This document shows positions 36,717 to 47,533 of a stretch of DNA of 64,000 bases, piece by piece. The translations under genes and the position numbers were made by a program. Every line of letters starts with the position of its first letter. The stretch's first letter is position 1. The notes under the pieces are model-generated. The model saw nothing but the letters and a program-made list of their open reading frames with translations. It was not told where the DNA came from and ran no database searches. The stretch is from Sipunculus nudus (lineage: Eukaryota; Annelida; Sipuncula; Golfingiida; Sipunculidae), in NCBI GenBank assembly GCA_026874595.1, contig CM049307.1:32103862-32167861 (forward strand), in the 5' to 3' direction.

Positions 36717-37565
36717 TGTCAGGGGTTGCCGACTCGCAGGTTCTCTCATGAAACTGGAACTCAAGGCAGACGTTAAGACGATGTTTAATCAATATATATG
36801 AAAGTCGTACAGGTTTGCACCATGCACATACATTAAAAATATATTGAAACAGCAGGCTGCTGGAGACTCGAGACTTGACACCTCCGACTTGACACTTAAC
36901 ACCGACTCCTTTTCAATGCCATCCCAGTATACTTATATGTTCTAGAGGCGTGAGTGAGGACCTTAACAAAACAAGGGCTACAAGGCTGATGCTGGTATCG
37001 TTATCTGTCCACTTCAGAGTAAATGTGTGTTTCCTGTCTGCTCTTAAAATGCCTATTAAGCAAAGACTATTATAAGCTCAACAATAAATAATACCTTGCT
37101 AGATAGCTCACACAACACTTTATCAGTAATACTAATTGTGACGTATTCACAAATTATAATTAACTTGTAATGTGAAATAAACTTAGATTATACTATGTGG
37201 ATCTTAATTTATCAACTGAAAAATGATTAATAACTGAAAAATTAAATAAGGTAAGGTATCATGGCATATATGTACATACAGAGAACAAAGAGGCCCACCT
37301 GATACTCTATTATTCTAAGAAATATAAATAAGGACCTGGTTGCTAATGAAGAATATACTTTTACAGAAAACACTCTGTCTCTCTCTATATATATCCATAT
37401 GGGATATTGAGCAGGGGTCCAGGGGACTCCATCAGCCTCATCGCGCAGACGCTGGGCTGGGTGGCCCCTTACGCAATCAGACTGGAGAGACCAGAACTAA
37501 TAGTTAACGGCTGGGCATCAGTGTACGCCTAGACCTGTATATGTATAAGTGTGTATTTTGTAACA
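36717..37565 (-). repeat. 3' LTR (minus-strand element)
   Basis: 849 bp, TG...CA. It matches the other LTR nearly base for base over long stretches, for example 36980-37400 against 41970-42390. Most differences are in the first ~200 bp, including small indels. Confidence 0.88.
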
Positions 37566-38413
37566 TACCTAACCCCTTAAGTGTGACCGTCCTCGGCACA
37601 CTAATCAGAATTACTAGTCAGCATAGGTACATTAGAAACACCTGTTCTATCTTCATGGGATATCGGATCATATCTGAATAAATTATCTGAATAACTTAAA
37701 TGAAGAATTAAGCAAAACCACAGTGAAACTAAAAGCTCATTACTTATGACAGAAATGATCCCTGAAATAAAAGGAAGCATGCACAAAATATCCATATCTA
37801 AAATTTACATAACTTATAAATACAAATATTATCTTATCAGCAAATATTATGCCATTTAGCATTAATATGTGTCCTGACTGGGTACTATACTGTAAATTGT
37901 TCGTAAACTCTATATTAAAACTTTAAAACTTGGAAATGTGAAATATTGTGAACCTGTCTTAACATAAAATCAAACTATCGAAATATACAGAGGCAGCCTA
38001 TACAAGCAATTTATGCAGTCATGTGTCTGAAGTCAGATCTAGCGATACAGCTGTGGATAATCCTAGGCTCCTGCAAGCACTATATATTACAACTGAATTA
38101 CATCTAACATCAAACTTTGAAGACAACATAGTAACCTTTATTCCAAAACGCCTATCAAATGCACAGTTCAACTTATAACCATTAAATATATCCTATCCAT
38201 CACAACTGTTTATACTGACCAACCAGCTTCATATAGGCCCTCTTTTTCACAAGAACTGTTAATATGCTCAAAACCAATAAACCATTCAAGTTTATCATAA
38301 CTATAAAAGCCCAAACAGCCAAATATATATCCATTATATATCCTAAAGGTATACCAGAAATAATTTATCAAAACCCGATTAAATTATGAAGCTTAAAGCT
38401 TATATAAACAAAA
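37566..38413 (-). other. LTR element 3' internal segment, non-coding
   Basis: Between the 3' LTR and the nested family 1A copy. It holds the purine-rich tract next to the LTR (plus 37567-37580) and a 64-codon minus frame (37795-37601) without a recognised domain. Confidence 0.5.
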
Positions 38414-40808
38414 ACAAGGGACCTATGGGTCACGACGCTCAGCTGTTATATATGATAAAAAAATATTATTTAGAAATGAGGCACATGCTGGTTTTGTGTG
38501 GTAATAAATATAAGCTGTATTATGAGTTGTTGTTGTTTAGCTTATGTATGATTTTGATAGTACCTTTGGAGACAGGGAAGAGGATTGATTTCATTTATTT
38601 TATTAACAAATGGAGTACTACTGTCACACAGATTTTGACTTGGCCATATAACTTATAAGCAGAACATATAATATAAGAGTTTAACTATTTATTAAAAAAA
38701 TTACAAATATTGTCCCAAATATAATTTTTATTAAAAATAATAAGAGAATCATATGATTTTTTAAAATGAAATATAACTGATATGATTATTAAAATAATAT
38801 TAAAGAATATATTCATGAATGCATTCATGAATACATTTTGAAAGTATTTGCACGAGTATTCATATACTTTCATTTTTACCTGAATTCCCATTCTTTATGC
38901 AAGAAATTTTATAATGGAGTACATAATCATATTCTTATTTAAATACAATTACAAAGTATTCGCACCATGTCTGGTATTTATTCAGTTTTCACCAAACAAT
39001 GATGTTGAGAATCCAGAATATACAAAATTCACACATTTAAATAATGATCATAAGTACCTGGTTTTATGGCTTTTATTTATATTAAAAAATAACTGTAAAA
39101 AATTCATTTTGGACTAATTTCACATCAATGTACACGCTAGACACAGTAGGAATCTAGATTAATATTATCAACTGCATCTTTGTCTATCATTAATTTCCTT
39201 CATATAATCCTTAATGATTAGTTATGAATAATATGATTTTCTTCTTTATCATTAAAAATGAACTGAAAAATGCCTTAGGTGACTGCATGGTGTTATTTGG
39301 AATATGTGACATTCTACCCATCGATACAAGATTCTTATATCATCAGTAACTGCAAGTTAATTTCCTGTTATTATAAACTAACAAATTCCTTTTCTATTTT
39401 TCTTTAATTTGTTATTAAAAACCATTAAAAATTTATAAATTTAAAAGCTGAAAAAAAAAGCTGAAATCCTAATGTGTGCATAATATGAAAATTATATCAA
39501 CAGTGCTCACGGGAAACAAATGTGCCATGGTCACAGTTGGGCAAAATTTAAGGTACTAATTTTATATTTATACTAATAACTTATAAAATTTGAAAAATTC
39601 AGAACTAATTTTGGGTATTCAATTGAATCTTGATTAAATAATGTTACATCCCTGACAAAAAAGATCTCTAGCTTCAGCAATGCCCTTGTTAAGGGAGTAA
39701 ATATATTTCTTGATTTTTTACAAAGTGCATTATGTTTGGGCCCATAACTTAAAAAAAAAAATACACAATACTGACATCATTTCTGGCATGTGCATAGTGA
39801 ATGTATAGAAAAATATGTATATTATATATGATCAAAGTCAGATCAGTGGTTTTGATATTAGGCAGTCTTAAAGTGTAACATTGGGTTTTTAATGGAAAAA
39901 TGAAGTTTTTCATTGATATCTCGAAGGAATTAAGTCCTAGTGACCAAATTCTTAGCATGGTAGGGGATTTTGGAGAAATCTAACTGTATGCCAAATTTAA
40001 GGAACTTAGAGCTGAAGCTCGGGAGCTGAGCTCTAGCAAACTGCATAACACTAGCAATATGTGACATGGTGCTTGAAAACTTGAATAAAATCTACAGTTT
40101 TTGATCAACTGGTTTCAAATTTTTGGTGTTAACAGTTGAAATGCTAACAAAAACATGCTGTGAAAATTAAATCCACAGCAGTTACAGCAAAAAAACGTGC
40201 CATGGTCAAAGTTGGGCAAAATTTAAGGTACCTATTTTTTATTTTTGCTAATATTTTTAAAAATTTAAAAGATTTTGATCTAATTTTGGGTATACAATTT
40301 AATTTTGATTAATAAAAGTAATATTACTGGAAAAAAGTGCTTAGCTTTAACAAGTTTTGTGTTAAGTGATAAAATTTCTTTCCTGATTATTTACAAAATG
40401 CATTATGTTTGGGCCCATAACTTTTTTAAATTAAATAATACAGACCTAATTTCTGGCATGTACATAGGAATTATATAGAGGATTATTTATAGGAAATATG
40501 AGGAAAAACAGATGAGTGGTTTTGATATTAGGCAGTCCTAAAGTGTGAAAATAGGTTTTTAATAAAAAATTGAGGTTTTTCCTTAATTTCTCAAAGGAAT
40601 GAAGTCGCAAAGACCCAGTTTTCGGCTTGGTAGGAGATCTTGGGGACATCTAACATTATGCTGAATTTTGGATTCCTAGGTCTTACGGTTTCAAAACGTG
40701 CCACATCTACGGACGGACGGACGGACGGACGGAATGACGGACAGACGGACGGACGACGGACAATGGACCACGACTATAGCTCAGATGACTTATAGTCAGC
40801 TGAGCTAA
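38414..40808 (+). mobile_element. family 1A element, copy 2 (2.4 kb, internally deleted)
   Basis: Same ends as copies 1 and 3: ACAAGGGACCTATGGGTCAC at the start, GACGG microsatellite (40709-40757), hairpin and GCTAA at the end. The first ~280 bp look identical to copy 3. It lacks a block of roughly 230-260 bp present in copy 3 at about 48550-48800 (the 'gagttgggttggacacctgg' region). It lies inside the LTR element, opposite to the LTR element's strand. Confidence 0.85.
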
Positions 40809-41705
40809 AAAGATAGATAAATATGAAGTTCGACGTACATAATCAATGCTGAATCACAAATGAAGTAAACTACTTACACTTGCCTTGCAACGAGAGTAGA
40901 AAATAAAGATATCGACATGGTCATTCAGAAAAAAAATAATGAAGCACAAAACATACCTGCCCAAGGCAGAGCAAACATGGCGTCCCAACATATACAATTG
41001 ATCCATCACTGGCATCTATCTGTACGATGTTGCCCCATGCTGCTACATATCCACATAACATAAAACAAAATATACCTGGCCATCCATAGCCCACAACAAG
41101 TCCACAAATTAAAAAATGTCCATGTCGATGATCTCACCACTGTAGCCTTGGATCTTCTGCAAGAACCTGCATGGTCTTGATACCTTCTGCGTGGCCCTGG
41201 TGTTAAGTTTCCTGTCTCTACAGCTGGATGGCAGTGCTTCTGAAGTTTGTCTATCCGCAGTTCATCAAGGATTGAAGGCACATCGAATCTTCCATTTTTT
41301 TGCAGGATATACATTAATTATCTCAGTCCGACATTGCGGGTTTTTTTTTCTTGGTTGTCGATCACAGAGGTAAAGTTAAACATGATATTATTAGCCATTA
41401 TTGTATGACTGGTTGCCTTGATATACAGAAACGTCCATTTTGCTTCCATGTCCTGTCTCATTTTCCATTCAAATGGAGCCGCGAATCTACATGCACCTTT
41501 TGTCTTCATTTTCATTTGATTGACTTCCCCGTATGGTTTTGATAGCATCCAGTAAGTGGTGAACTTCTTAAAAATCCTCCCTTCTGAACATGGGAAGCGG
41601 GTTCGAGTGAGTAGTTCACTAACCTGGACCATTTGATTTGATTCGTTCCATGGCATAGGTCCGTGAAGCGGCGAACTTCTGAAATCCCTTCTCTGATCAC
41701 CAATT
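40809..41705 (-). other. LTR element 5' leader with two unrecognised open frames
   Basis: Minus frames of 112 codons (41656-41318) and 102 codons (41314-41006) follow the primer-binding site. The second contains ILQKNGRFDVPSILDELRID, then GPRRRYQDHAGSCRRSK. They could be a broken gag-like ORF or captured sequence. I see no zinc knuckle or major homology region. Confidence 0.4.
41685..41702 (-). promoter_or_regulatory. putative primer-binding site
   Basis: Minus-strand TGGTGATCAGAGAAGGG starts three bases inside the 5' LTR. The TGG start fits pairing with a tRNA CCA end; the tRNA itself is not identified. Confidence 0.55.
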
Positions 41706-42550
41706 TGTCAGGGGTTGCCGACTCGCAGGTTCTCTCATGAAAACTCGAACTCCAGACAGACGTTAAGACAATGTTTAATCAATATATTAAAGCCGTACAG
41801 GTTTGCACCATGCATGTACATACACTAAAATATCTTAAAACAGCAGGCTACTGAAGACTCGAGACTTGACACCTCCGACTTGACACTGACTACCTTTTAA
41901 ATGCCATCCCAGTATACTTATACGTTCTAGAGGCGTGAGTGAGGACCTTAACGAAACAAGGGCTACAAGGCTGATGCTGGTATCGTTATCTGTCCACTTC
42001 AGAATAAATGTGTGTTTCCTGTCTGCTCTTAAAATGCCTATTAAGCAAAGACTATTATAAGCTCAACAATAAATAATACCTTGCTAGATAGCTCACACAA
42101 CACTTTATCAGTAATACTAATTGTGACGCATTCACAATTTATAATTAACTTGTAATGTGAAATAAACTTAGATTATACTATGTGGATCTTAATTTATCAA
42201 CTGAAAAATGATTAATAACTGGAAAATTAAATAAGGTAAGGTATCATGGCATATATGTACATACAGAGAACAAAGAGGCCCACCTGATACTCTATTATTC
42301 TAAGAAATATAAATAAGGACCTGGTTGCTAATGAAGAATATACTTTTACAGAAAACACTCTGTCTCTCTCTATATATATCCATATGGGATATTGAGCAGG
42401 GGTCGAGGGGACGCCATCAGCCTCATCGCGCAGACGCTGGGCTGGGTGGCCCCTTACGCAATCAGACTGGAGAGACCAGAACTAATAGTTAACGGCTGGA
42501 CATCAGTGTACGCCTAGATCTGTATATGTATAAGTGTGTACTTTGTAACA
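41706..42550 (-). repeat. 5' LTR (minus-strand element)
   Basis: 845 bp, TG...CA, followed by GGTG. Near-identical to the LTR at 36717-37565, indicating a geologically recent insertion. Confidence 0.88.
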
Positions 42551-42839
42551 GGTGATTAAAGAATTTGTAGAGGGCACCACCAGTCATGAACTCCATATGC
42601 TTAACAAACAGACACAATCACACTGACAAGCAGATGTCTTATATTCTCATTCTTCTAAAAATACCACACCTTCACTCATAAAAAAAGAATCCTGGTAGCC
42701 CTTAAACATATAAGAATAATCCTTTCTGTTGTAGAAAAATGCATTTTCCTGCTTTCCTGAAAAGTTATAGCATTAACAATGTCCTTGGCTTGAAAAGGTC
42801 CTTATGTTAAATTACAAAGTGAGTTTGTATGTGTTCATT

Positions 42840-44350
42840 TGTCACACAGGGTAAGAGAGACACACAATACGTGGTTGTTGGACACTTTACTTTATATCAG
42901 ATCAGTTAACATATGGACCACAGAAGGGTGGTCTCCCTCCGGTCTCTGTGCACCCTGCGCCTCTCTGCCCCAAATGCGCACCATGCAAGACTTTTTGATA
43001 CAGAGTTTGGATTGACCTTACCGATGTATATTCATTTACCCTTAGTTACATTATTGAAATAAGTTCTCATTGGTGTAGGTCATAATTGTGACCTGACATT
43101 TGACATAATTATGCATGTTGTAATTTTATGTACGAATATATTTGCCTGAATAACATTCAGTTATAGATTGACCTACAGTCTAATTTCCACTTATGATTGC
43201 ATCATATAGACCTTAGAACGAATTTGTGGGAGTCCAACAAAGCTGTATAAACATCTGAATTATCACTAGAGAGTAGGCCAACTGATGAACAAATGCCTGT
43301 GATCATTTATACCTCGGTAACGACATTTAAGTTTATAAATTAAAGAAATCTAATACTTATAAAAGGAATTCGGTCCATCTGTGTTCGCAATGTTCTCTGA
43401 AACCGCGTTGCTTATGATACAGTGCTATATCTCATTTTCAAGGTTACTGTTCCCTCAGTGACATGGCCGATATTAGAATAAATAATTTTTAATGAACATC
43501 ATTTTGAGTGATTTTTGCGTGTTTTCTGATAGGAGCGGTGGCTATCACCGAAAACAGCAGATCTGCCTTTGGCAAAGAACCGGCTTTTCTTTATGGTTAC
43601 CTCAAGCCCAGAATTAAGCCGATTTAAGGAATTCCGTGCATATGAATAACCTTGCTTTCAGTGACGGATTTATGTATGTTTGGGCTGACATTTGACAAAG
43701 GCTCTGACCCACGTGTGTGGTCAGTCAATGTGAAAAACACATGACTCTGGCTCGCTTTACGAAAAGGAGGGGTTCAACCCAGGAGGATTAAAGACAAAAC
43801 ATGTCCCCATTTCCGGAAAAAAGTTTGGGTTTGGGTTAGGGCGAACGTTCCGGGCCTCAAAATTGGTCTCTTACGAGTAAAAAAAGGTTGCAGCTGAAAA
43901 GCGTCGGGAATATCACTCACGCAGTGTCTCGACGAGGTATAAGTGTATATGGACGGTATGATGTTTATAGGATTCATGTAATGGAGAAGTAAGATGCAGA
44001 TAAAAATAAGTGGCAAAATTAAGATACGAGCAGCTGGACATAAAAATGTTTGCTGTTCACAGTAGTGTTGTGCCTCATAGAGGTGCGTGAGTTATTCTAC
44101 AGTCAAACCACTGAAAATCTATATTTTCAATAACTCTTGAAAAAAGGGACCAAACAATCCTCTCAATTAATACGTATCCCTAACCCCTGCAGAAAGCCCG
44201 GTATACCGGGTTTATCAGCTAGTCATTAATATTCCTGGCTCTGTCTGAATATCAGTACACTGAAGAGCACTTGAATTTAAACACTGACCTTCAATGAAAT
44301 TGAAATAATGAAATAAATATGCCATCTCTTATTTCATAACACAACTTTTC
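42840..44350. repeat. dispersed repeat (possible solo LTR), copy 2, interrupted by Helitron 2
   Basis: Starts TGTCACACAGGGTAAGAGAG and follows copy 1 (21691-22390) to 43348. After the Helitron (43349-44222) the match resumes with 'cattaatattcctggctctg' against 'cattaattttcatggctttg'. Its TGTCA start recalls the LTR at 41706, so a minus-strand solo LTR is possible but unproven. Confidence 0.68.
43349..44222 (+). mobile_element. non-autonomous Helitron 2 (874 bp)
   Basis: Same termini as Helitron 1: TCTAATACTTATAAAAGG after an A, the CCCGGTATACCGGG palindrome (44197-44210), 8 nt, then CTAG before a T. The first ~180 bp match Helitron 1 well ('ttctctgaaaccgcgttg', 'agaataaataatttttaa'), as does the CCACGTGTGTGG region. 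The middle differs and is shorter. No Rep/helicase. The insertion point is confirmed by the uninterrupted paralogue near 22245-22252. Confidence 0.9.
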
Positions 44351-44524
44351 TTTGTATTCTGAATTCCAATTTTCTGGGGCAGTAGAAGTCTTACTTAACT
44401 GGAACTGTTGATTCCTCGTGTCCCTGACTGAGGGAGACACAAGCCTCTACCTGATCTAGATCTACTGTGAATGTTCATTAATCTGAGTACACTTTTGCTA
44501 GTTTTCTCTTCTGGACATATAGAC

Positions 44525-44965
44525 ACAAGGGACCCATGGGTCACGAGTGCTCAGCTGAATTTTGACATTTTAGCAAATGCAAAATATTCTATTGTAATGT
44601 TTTTCATATAAATAAGCATATGAGAAGCTTAGAGGAAAGAGGCCCTACTACTTTGTTATAGTAAAGTTAAACCCTTACGAAAATGAAAAGTACTCACATA
44701 TATGTGCCTTATATGTCCCTTATATTTCCCATATAAGTGCTGTGTATGTGAGTTATATTTATATTGCAGCTATATGTTTAGCCAGGCATTGTTATATGTC
44801 AGTTATAAGGGAGTTTTATGTTTGTTATATGTCAGCTATAAGGGAGTCACACTTAAAGCTATTCTCTATATTTCAGTTATATGTGACTTGTATGGGAGAT
44901 GTTAGGCAGCATGCACATGAAGGAGCTCTGTATATGTCAGTTATATGTCAGTTATATGTTTATAT
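44525..44965 (+). repeat. family 1-type 5' end followed by a TATATG/TATAAG array
   Basis: ACAAGGGACCCATGGGTCAC with GTGCTCAGCTG at 44525 is a family 1 5' terminus. From about 44695 to 44965 follow degenerate repeats of 'atatgtcagttataagggag' and 'gccttatatgtcccttatat'. The plus frames at 44702-44905 and 44742-44972 are read-throughs (Y/C/I-rich). A related array lies at 50226-50588. Confidence 0.65.
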
Positions 44966-45719
44966 ACTTTGAGGCTTATTGTGCTACAAGATAGGACTTA
45001 GAAATTTTTTAAGGAAACAAAAATGCTGCAGAAACTTCTAAGTCCCAACTCTTTATGTTTTTCAAACAAAATTAATTAAACTGAATAAATAATGAAGAAG
45101 TATGGTAATATGGGGGTCAAAATAACCAGCTTCCTCAGAATTTTAGGTATATCAAAAATAATACTAATAATTAGGAATTATATTCTGCTACTTTTTTATC
45201 TGATTTATTCCTTAAGTGATGTAAACATTTAACACTAGTATTCATGCAGAAAAAGATTATTTAATCAAAACACAATATAAAAATACATATTGTTTATATT
45301 TTGTGGCATTGATATATTATAAGAAACATGATTTCATTTGGAATGTAGTTTATATACATGTACTACAGAATCCCATTACCACTGATAACTAGTTCATGAA
45401 TACAGAACATTGGGTATTGATGTGGTATGCTACTGACTTATCATGGTAAACCCTAAACATTATCGTAATATTTCACTGGATTTATAATTATATAGTTATA
45501 ACAGCTAAAACACACCTGCCTTCCAGCTGTAAAATATTGCCATACAAAATTAACAATATTTATCAAAGTATTGTTATTTTTCAAAAACAAATGTCTGCAT
45601 CCTTATAGTGACAATAACCAGGCTCAGTAATGAGTAGTAATACTGTATTCACATATATATGTTACACCCCTCCCCCTCCCTCCCCCCCCCCCCCATGACT
45701 GTTACTGATAAGGCCAAGG
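44966..45719. other. no gene recognised; C-rich tract at 45665-45694
   Basis: AT-rich, ending in a CCCT/C homopolymer tract just upstream of the spliced transcript candidate. The tract could act as an acceptor pyrimidine run or as promoter-proximal DNA; I cannot tell. Confidence 0.4.
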
Positions 45720-47365
45720 TCTAGCTAGCTGTCTCAGTTGTACTTGCTGTGTTCCCCAAGACAAAGAGATTGCATTCCTGTGTGAATGACAACATCCGGT
45801 AACCGTTGGGATCATATTTGGAACAAGCTGGGTTTGTCAACCAGAAGGGGAATTTATAGCTGAAAAGTGTCTCACTGGTGAGTACTCTTGCATTATTTAA
45901 GTTCTTTTTGCATGTTTAAATCAGTGATAGTATTAAGATGACTTTCACTCATCTTGTTTTGCCCTGAAAATACACAATTATGTGTTTCATTCTCTATTAG
46001 GTGGTCCATATTTACAAAATACCAGCTCCTGTCAAAAGCTAAAGCTGTTGCCTCTATTTAGTGACAATGTGCATGTTCTATACATCAACATAAAGCTAAG
46101 AACATGCCCTTTTTAGTGATGCTATTTGTAGTTGGGTGTACATTTTACAAAAGGAAAAGCATGATAATTTGGGAATTTGTTTCACTAAGGATGATTTCAT
46201 TAGGTACTATTTTGATTCCCAAAGAGAAATCAAATCTGGTTCAATTTACAGGTCAATCAAGTGGATTTTTTTGGTCCACCTTGAATGATTTCTTAGTGTC
46301 ATTTCACCATTAAAGGTCAAGATGTCATTTTTAACATTACTGACAACCAATATATCATTGAAGTACTGTTTTAGTTCTATGATTTGATGTGAGGCCCTTT
46401 TTTAGTCCATTTGTCTACTTAAATGTCAAAAAAATGCAAGACTCCAAGTTCTCAATTATTTATTTCCAACAACATTTGTTTCTATGATTTGGTTTCTTTA
46501 CTTTTCTTAGAACCAGTATGAAGAAATGGTGGTGAAAGTATAAGAATAGCCTAGATATCTCCAGCCCTTGCAAGAATTGTCTGGTAAGCATATTCAGTTT
46601 ATTATATAAAGTAACATTTAAATCTTTTAGCAAATGGACAATGTTATGATTTGTAAGTTTTTTTTATCAAATAGCTGGAGCATACAATATTTGAAGTAAA
46701 AATTTGGAGGTTAACATTTATATAGTATAACTGCTTACATGTTAAAATTGTTGCAACTGAGTAACCTACTTTCTGAACCTACAAGCATCTTTAGGCCACA
46801 GTGTCAGTCCTGTGACCAGTATATTTGATAATCTGTATTATTTGTATATATTCTGTATATAAACTGGAAAACTCTTCCTGTGTTAGTAATTGAGAAGTCC
46901 AACTCTATTTACTTATAATCCTAAATGTTGAACAGGCATTTTTTTCAGAACATTTAAAACCCCTAGATAGAGAGCAGATGTACTTTCAGTGAAATATTTT
47001 TTTTTTTCTTTTCTGACTTGTGTGTTGCCCCTAGATAAGGCAAACTAATGTTAATGTTAAGAAAAGCAATACTAAGCATCATTGTGAAAAGATTATCTTT
47101 AAGCTTATTTAATTAAATAATTAATGTGAGCAATAATGACTATATGTTTATACTAAGACTGGTAACATTTGTTTTTACAGGTCAAACAGGAATAGACGGA
47201 AAAGGATTTGGAGTGTGGCAAGGGTGTATATTTCCTTCCAGCCTTTATTCCCTAAAATGACAAGATTCTCAAATCTGACTGAACCAGGGAGTTTTAAAAT
47301 CTTATGAAAATATTATCTCAGTTTACAAATGTGTAAATAAACATTTATTTTGGATACTGTGTTTT
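45720..47365 (+). ncRNA. probable spliced polyadenylated transcript, three exons, likely non-coding or a gene's 3' end
   Basis: Exon A (5' edge unknown, after about 45720) ends at 45877 with CTCACTG|GTGAGT. Exon B is 46511-46583, flanked by TTTCTTTACTTTTCTTAG and GTCTG|GTAAGC. Exon C starts at 47181 after ACATTTGTTTTTACAG and reaches an AATAAA at 47336 followed by a GT/T-rich stretch. Two strong acceptors, two strong donors and a terminal poly(A) signal on one strand within 1.5 kb are unlikely by chance. Joined exons give only short frames (for example PLQELSGQTGIDGKGFGVWQ across B-C, then a stop after a further ~13 residues), with stops upstream. A long non-coding RNA or a 3'UTR-containing gene end is therefore more likely than a complete protein gene. 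Confidence 0.5.
47336..47341 (+). terminator. AATAAA polyadenylation signal
   Basis: Canonical hexamer in the last exon, with a T/GT-rich region ('gtgttttcatacttttatg') about 20-40 nt downstream. Confidence 0.6.
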
Positions 47366-47533
47366 CATACTTTTATGTTTCATGTGTTTGAGTCCATATG
47401 ACTGTATGAAGTTGATGACCCCCAGTGTGACTGCAGGCCAGCTTTGATTCCAAGGAATTGCACAGTGCAGGAAGCTCACCACACAAACACACACAAACCT
47501 TAATTTCTAACATCAACCGTAATTCCTTGTGAA

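Larger units (their letters stand above)
36717..42550 (-). mobile_element. LTR retrotransposon, non-autonomous, carrying a nested family 1A element
   Basis: Two ~847-bp direct repeats (36717-37565 and 41706-42550) begin TGTCAGGGGTTGCC and end TTTGTAACA, so they have TG...CA borders. GGTG flanks the whole unit on both sides (36713-36716, 42551-42554), a likely 4-bp target duplication. On the minus strand the sequence just inside the 5' LTR reads AAT-TGGTGATCAGAGAAGGG, beginning with the TGG expected of a primer-binding site. Just upstream of the 3' LTR is the purine-rich AAGGGGTTAGG. This sets the strand. Minus frames at 41656-41318 and 41314-41006 are the longest in the leader, but I recognise no gag, protease, RT or integrase. 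The internal region excluding the insertion is only about 1.7 kb. Confidence 0.82.
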
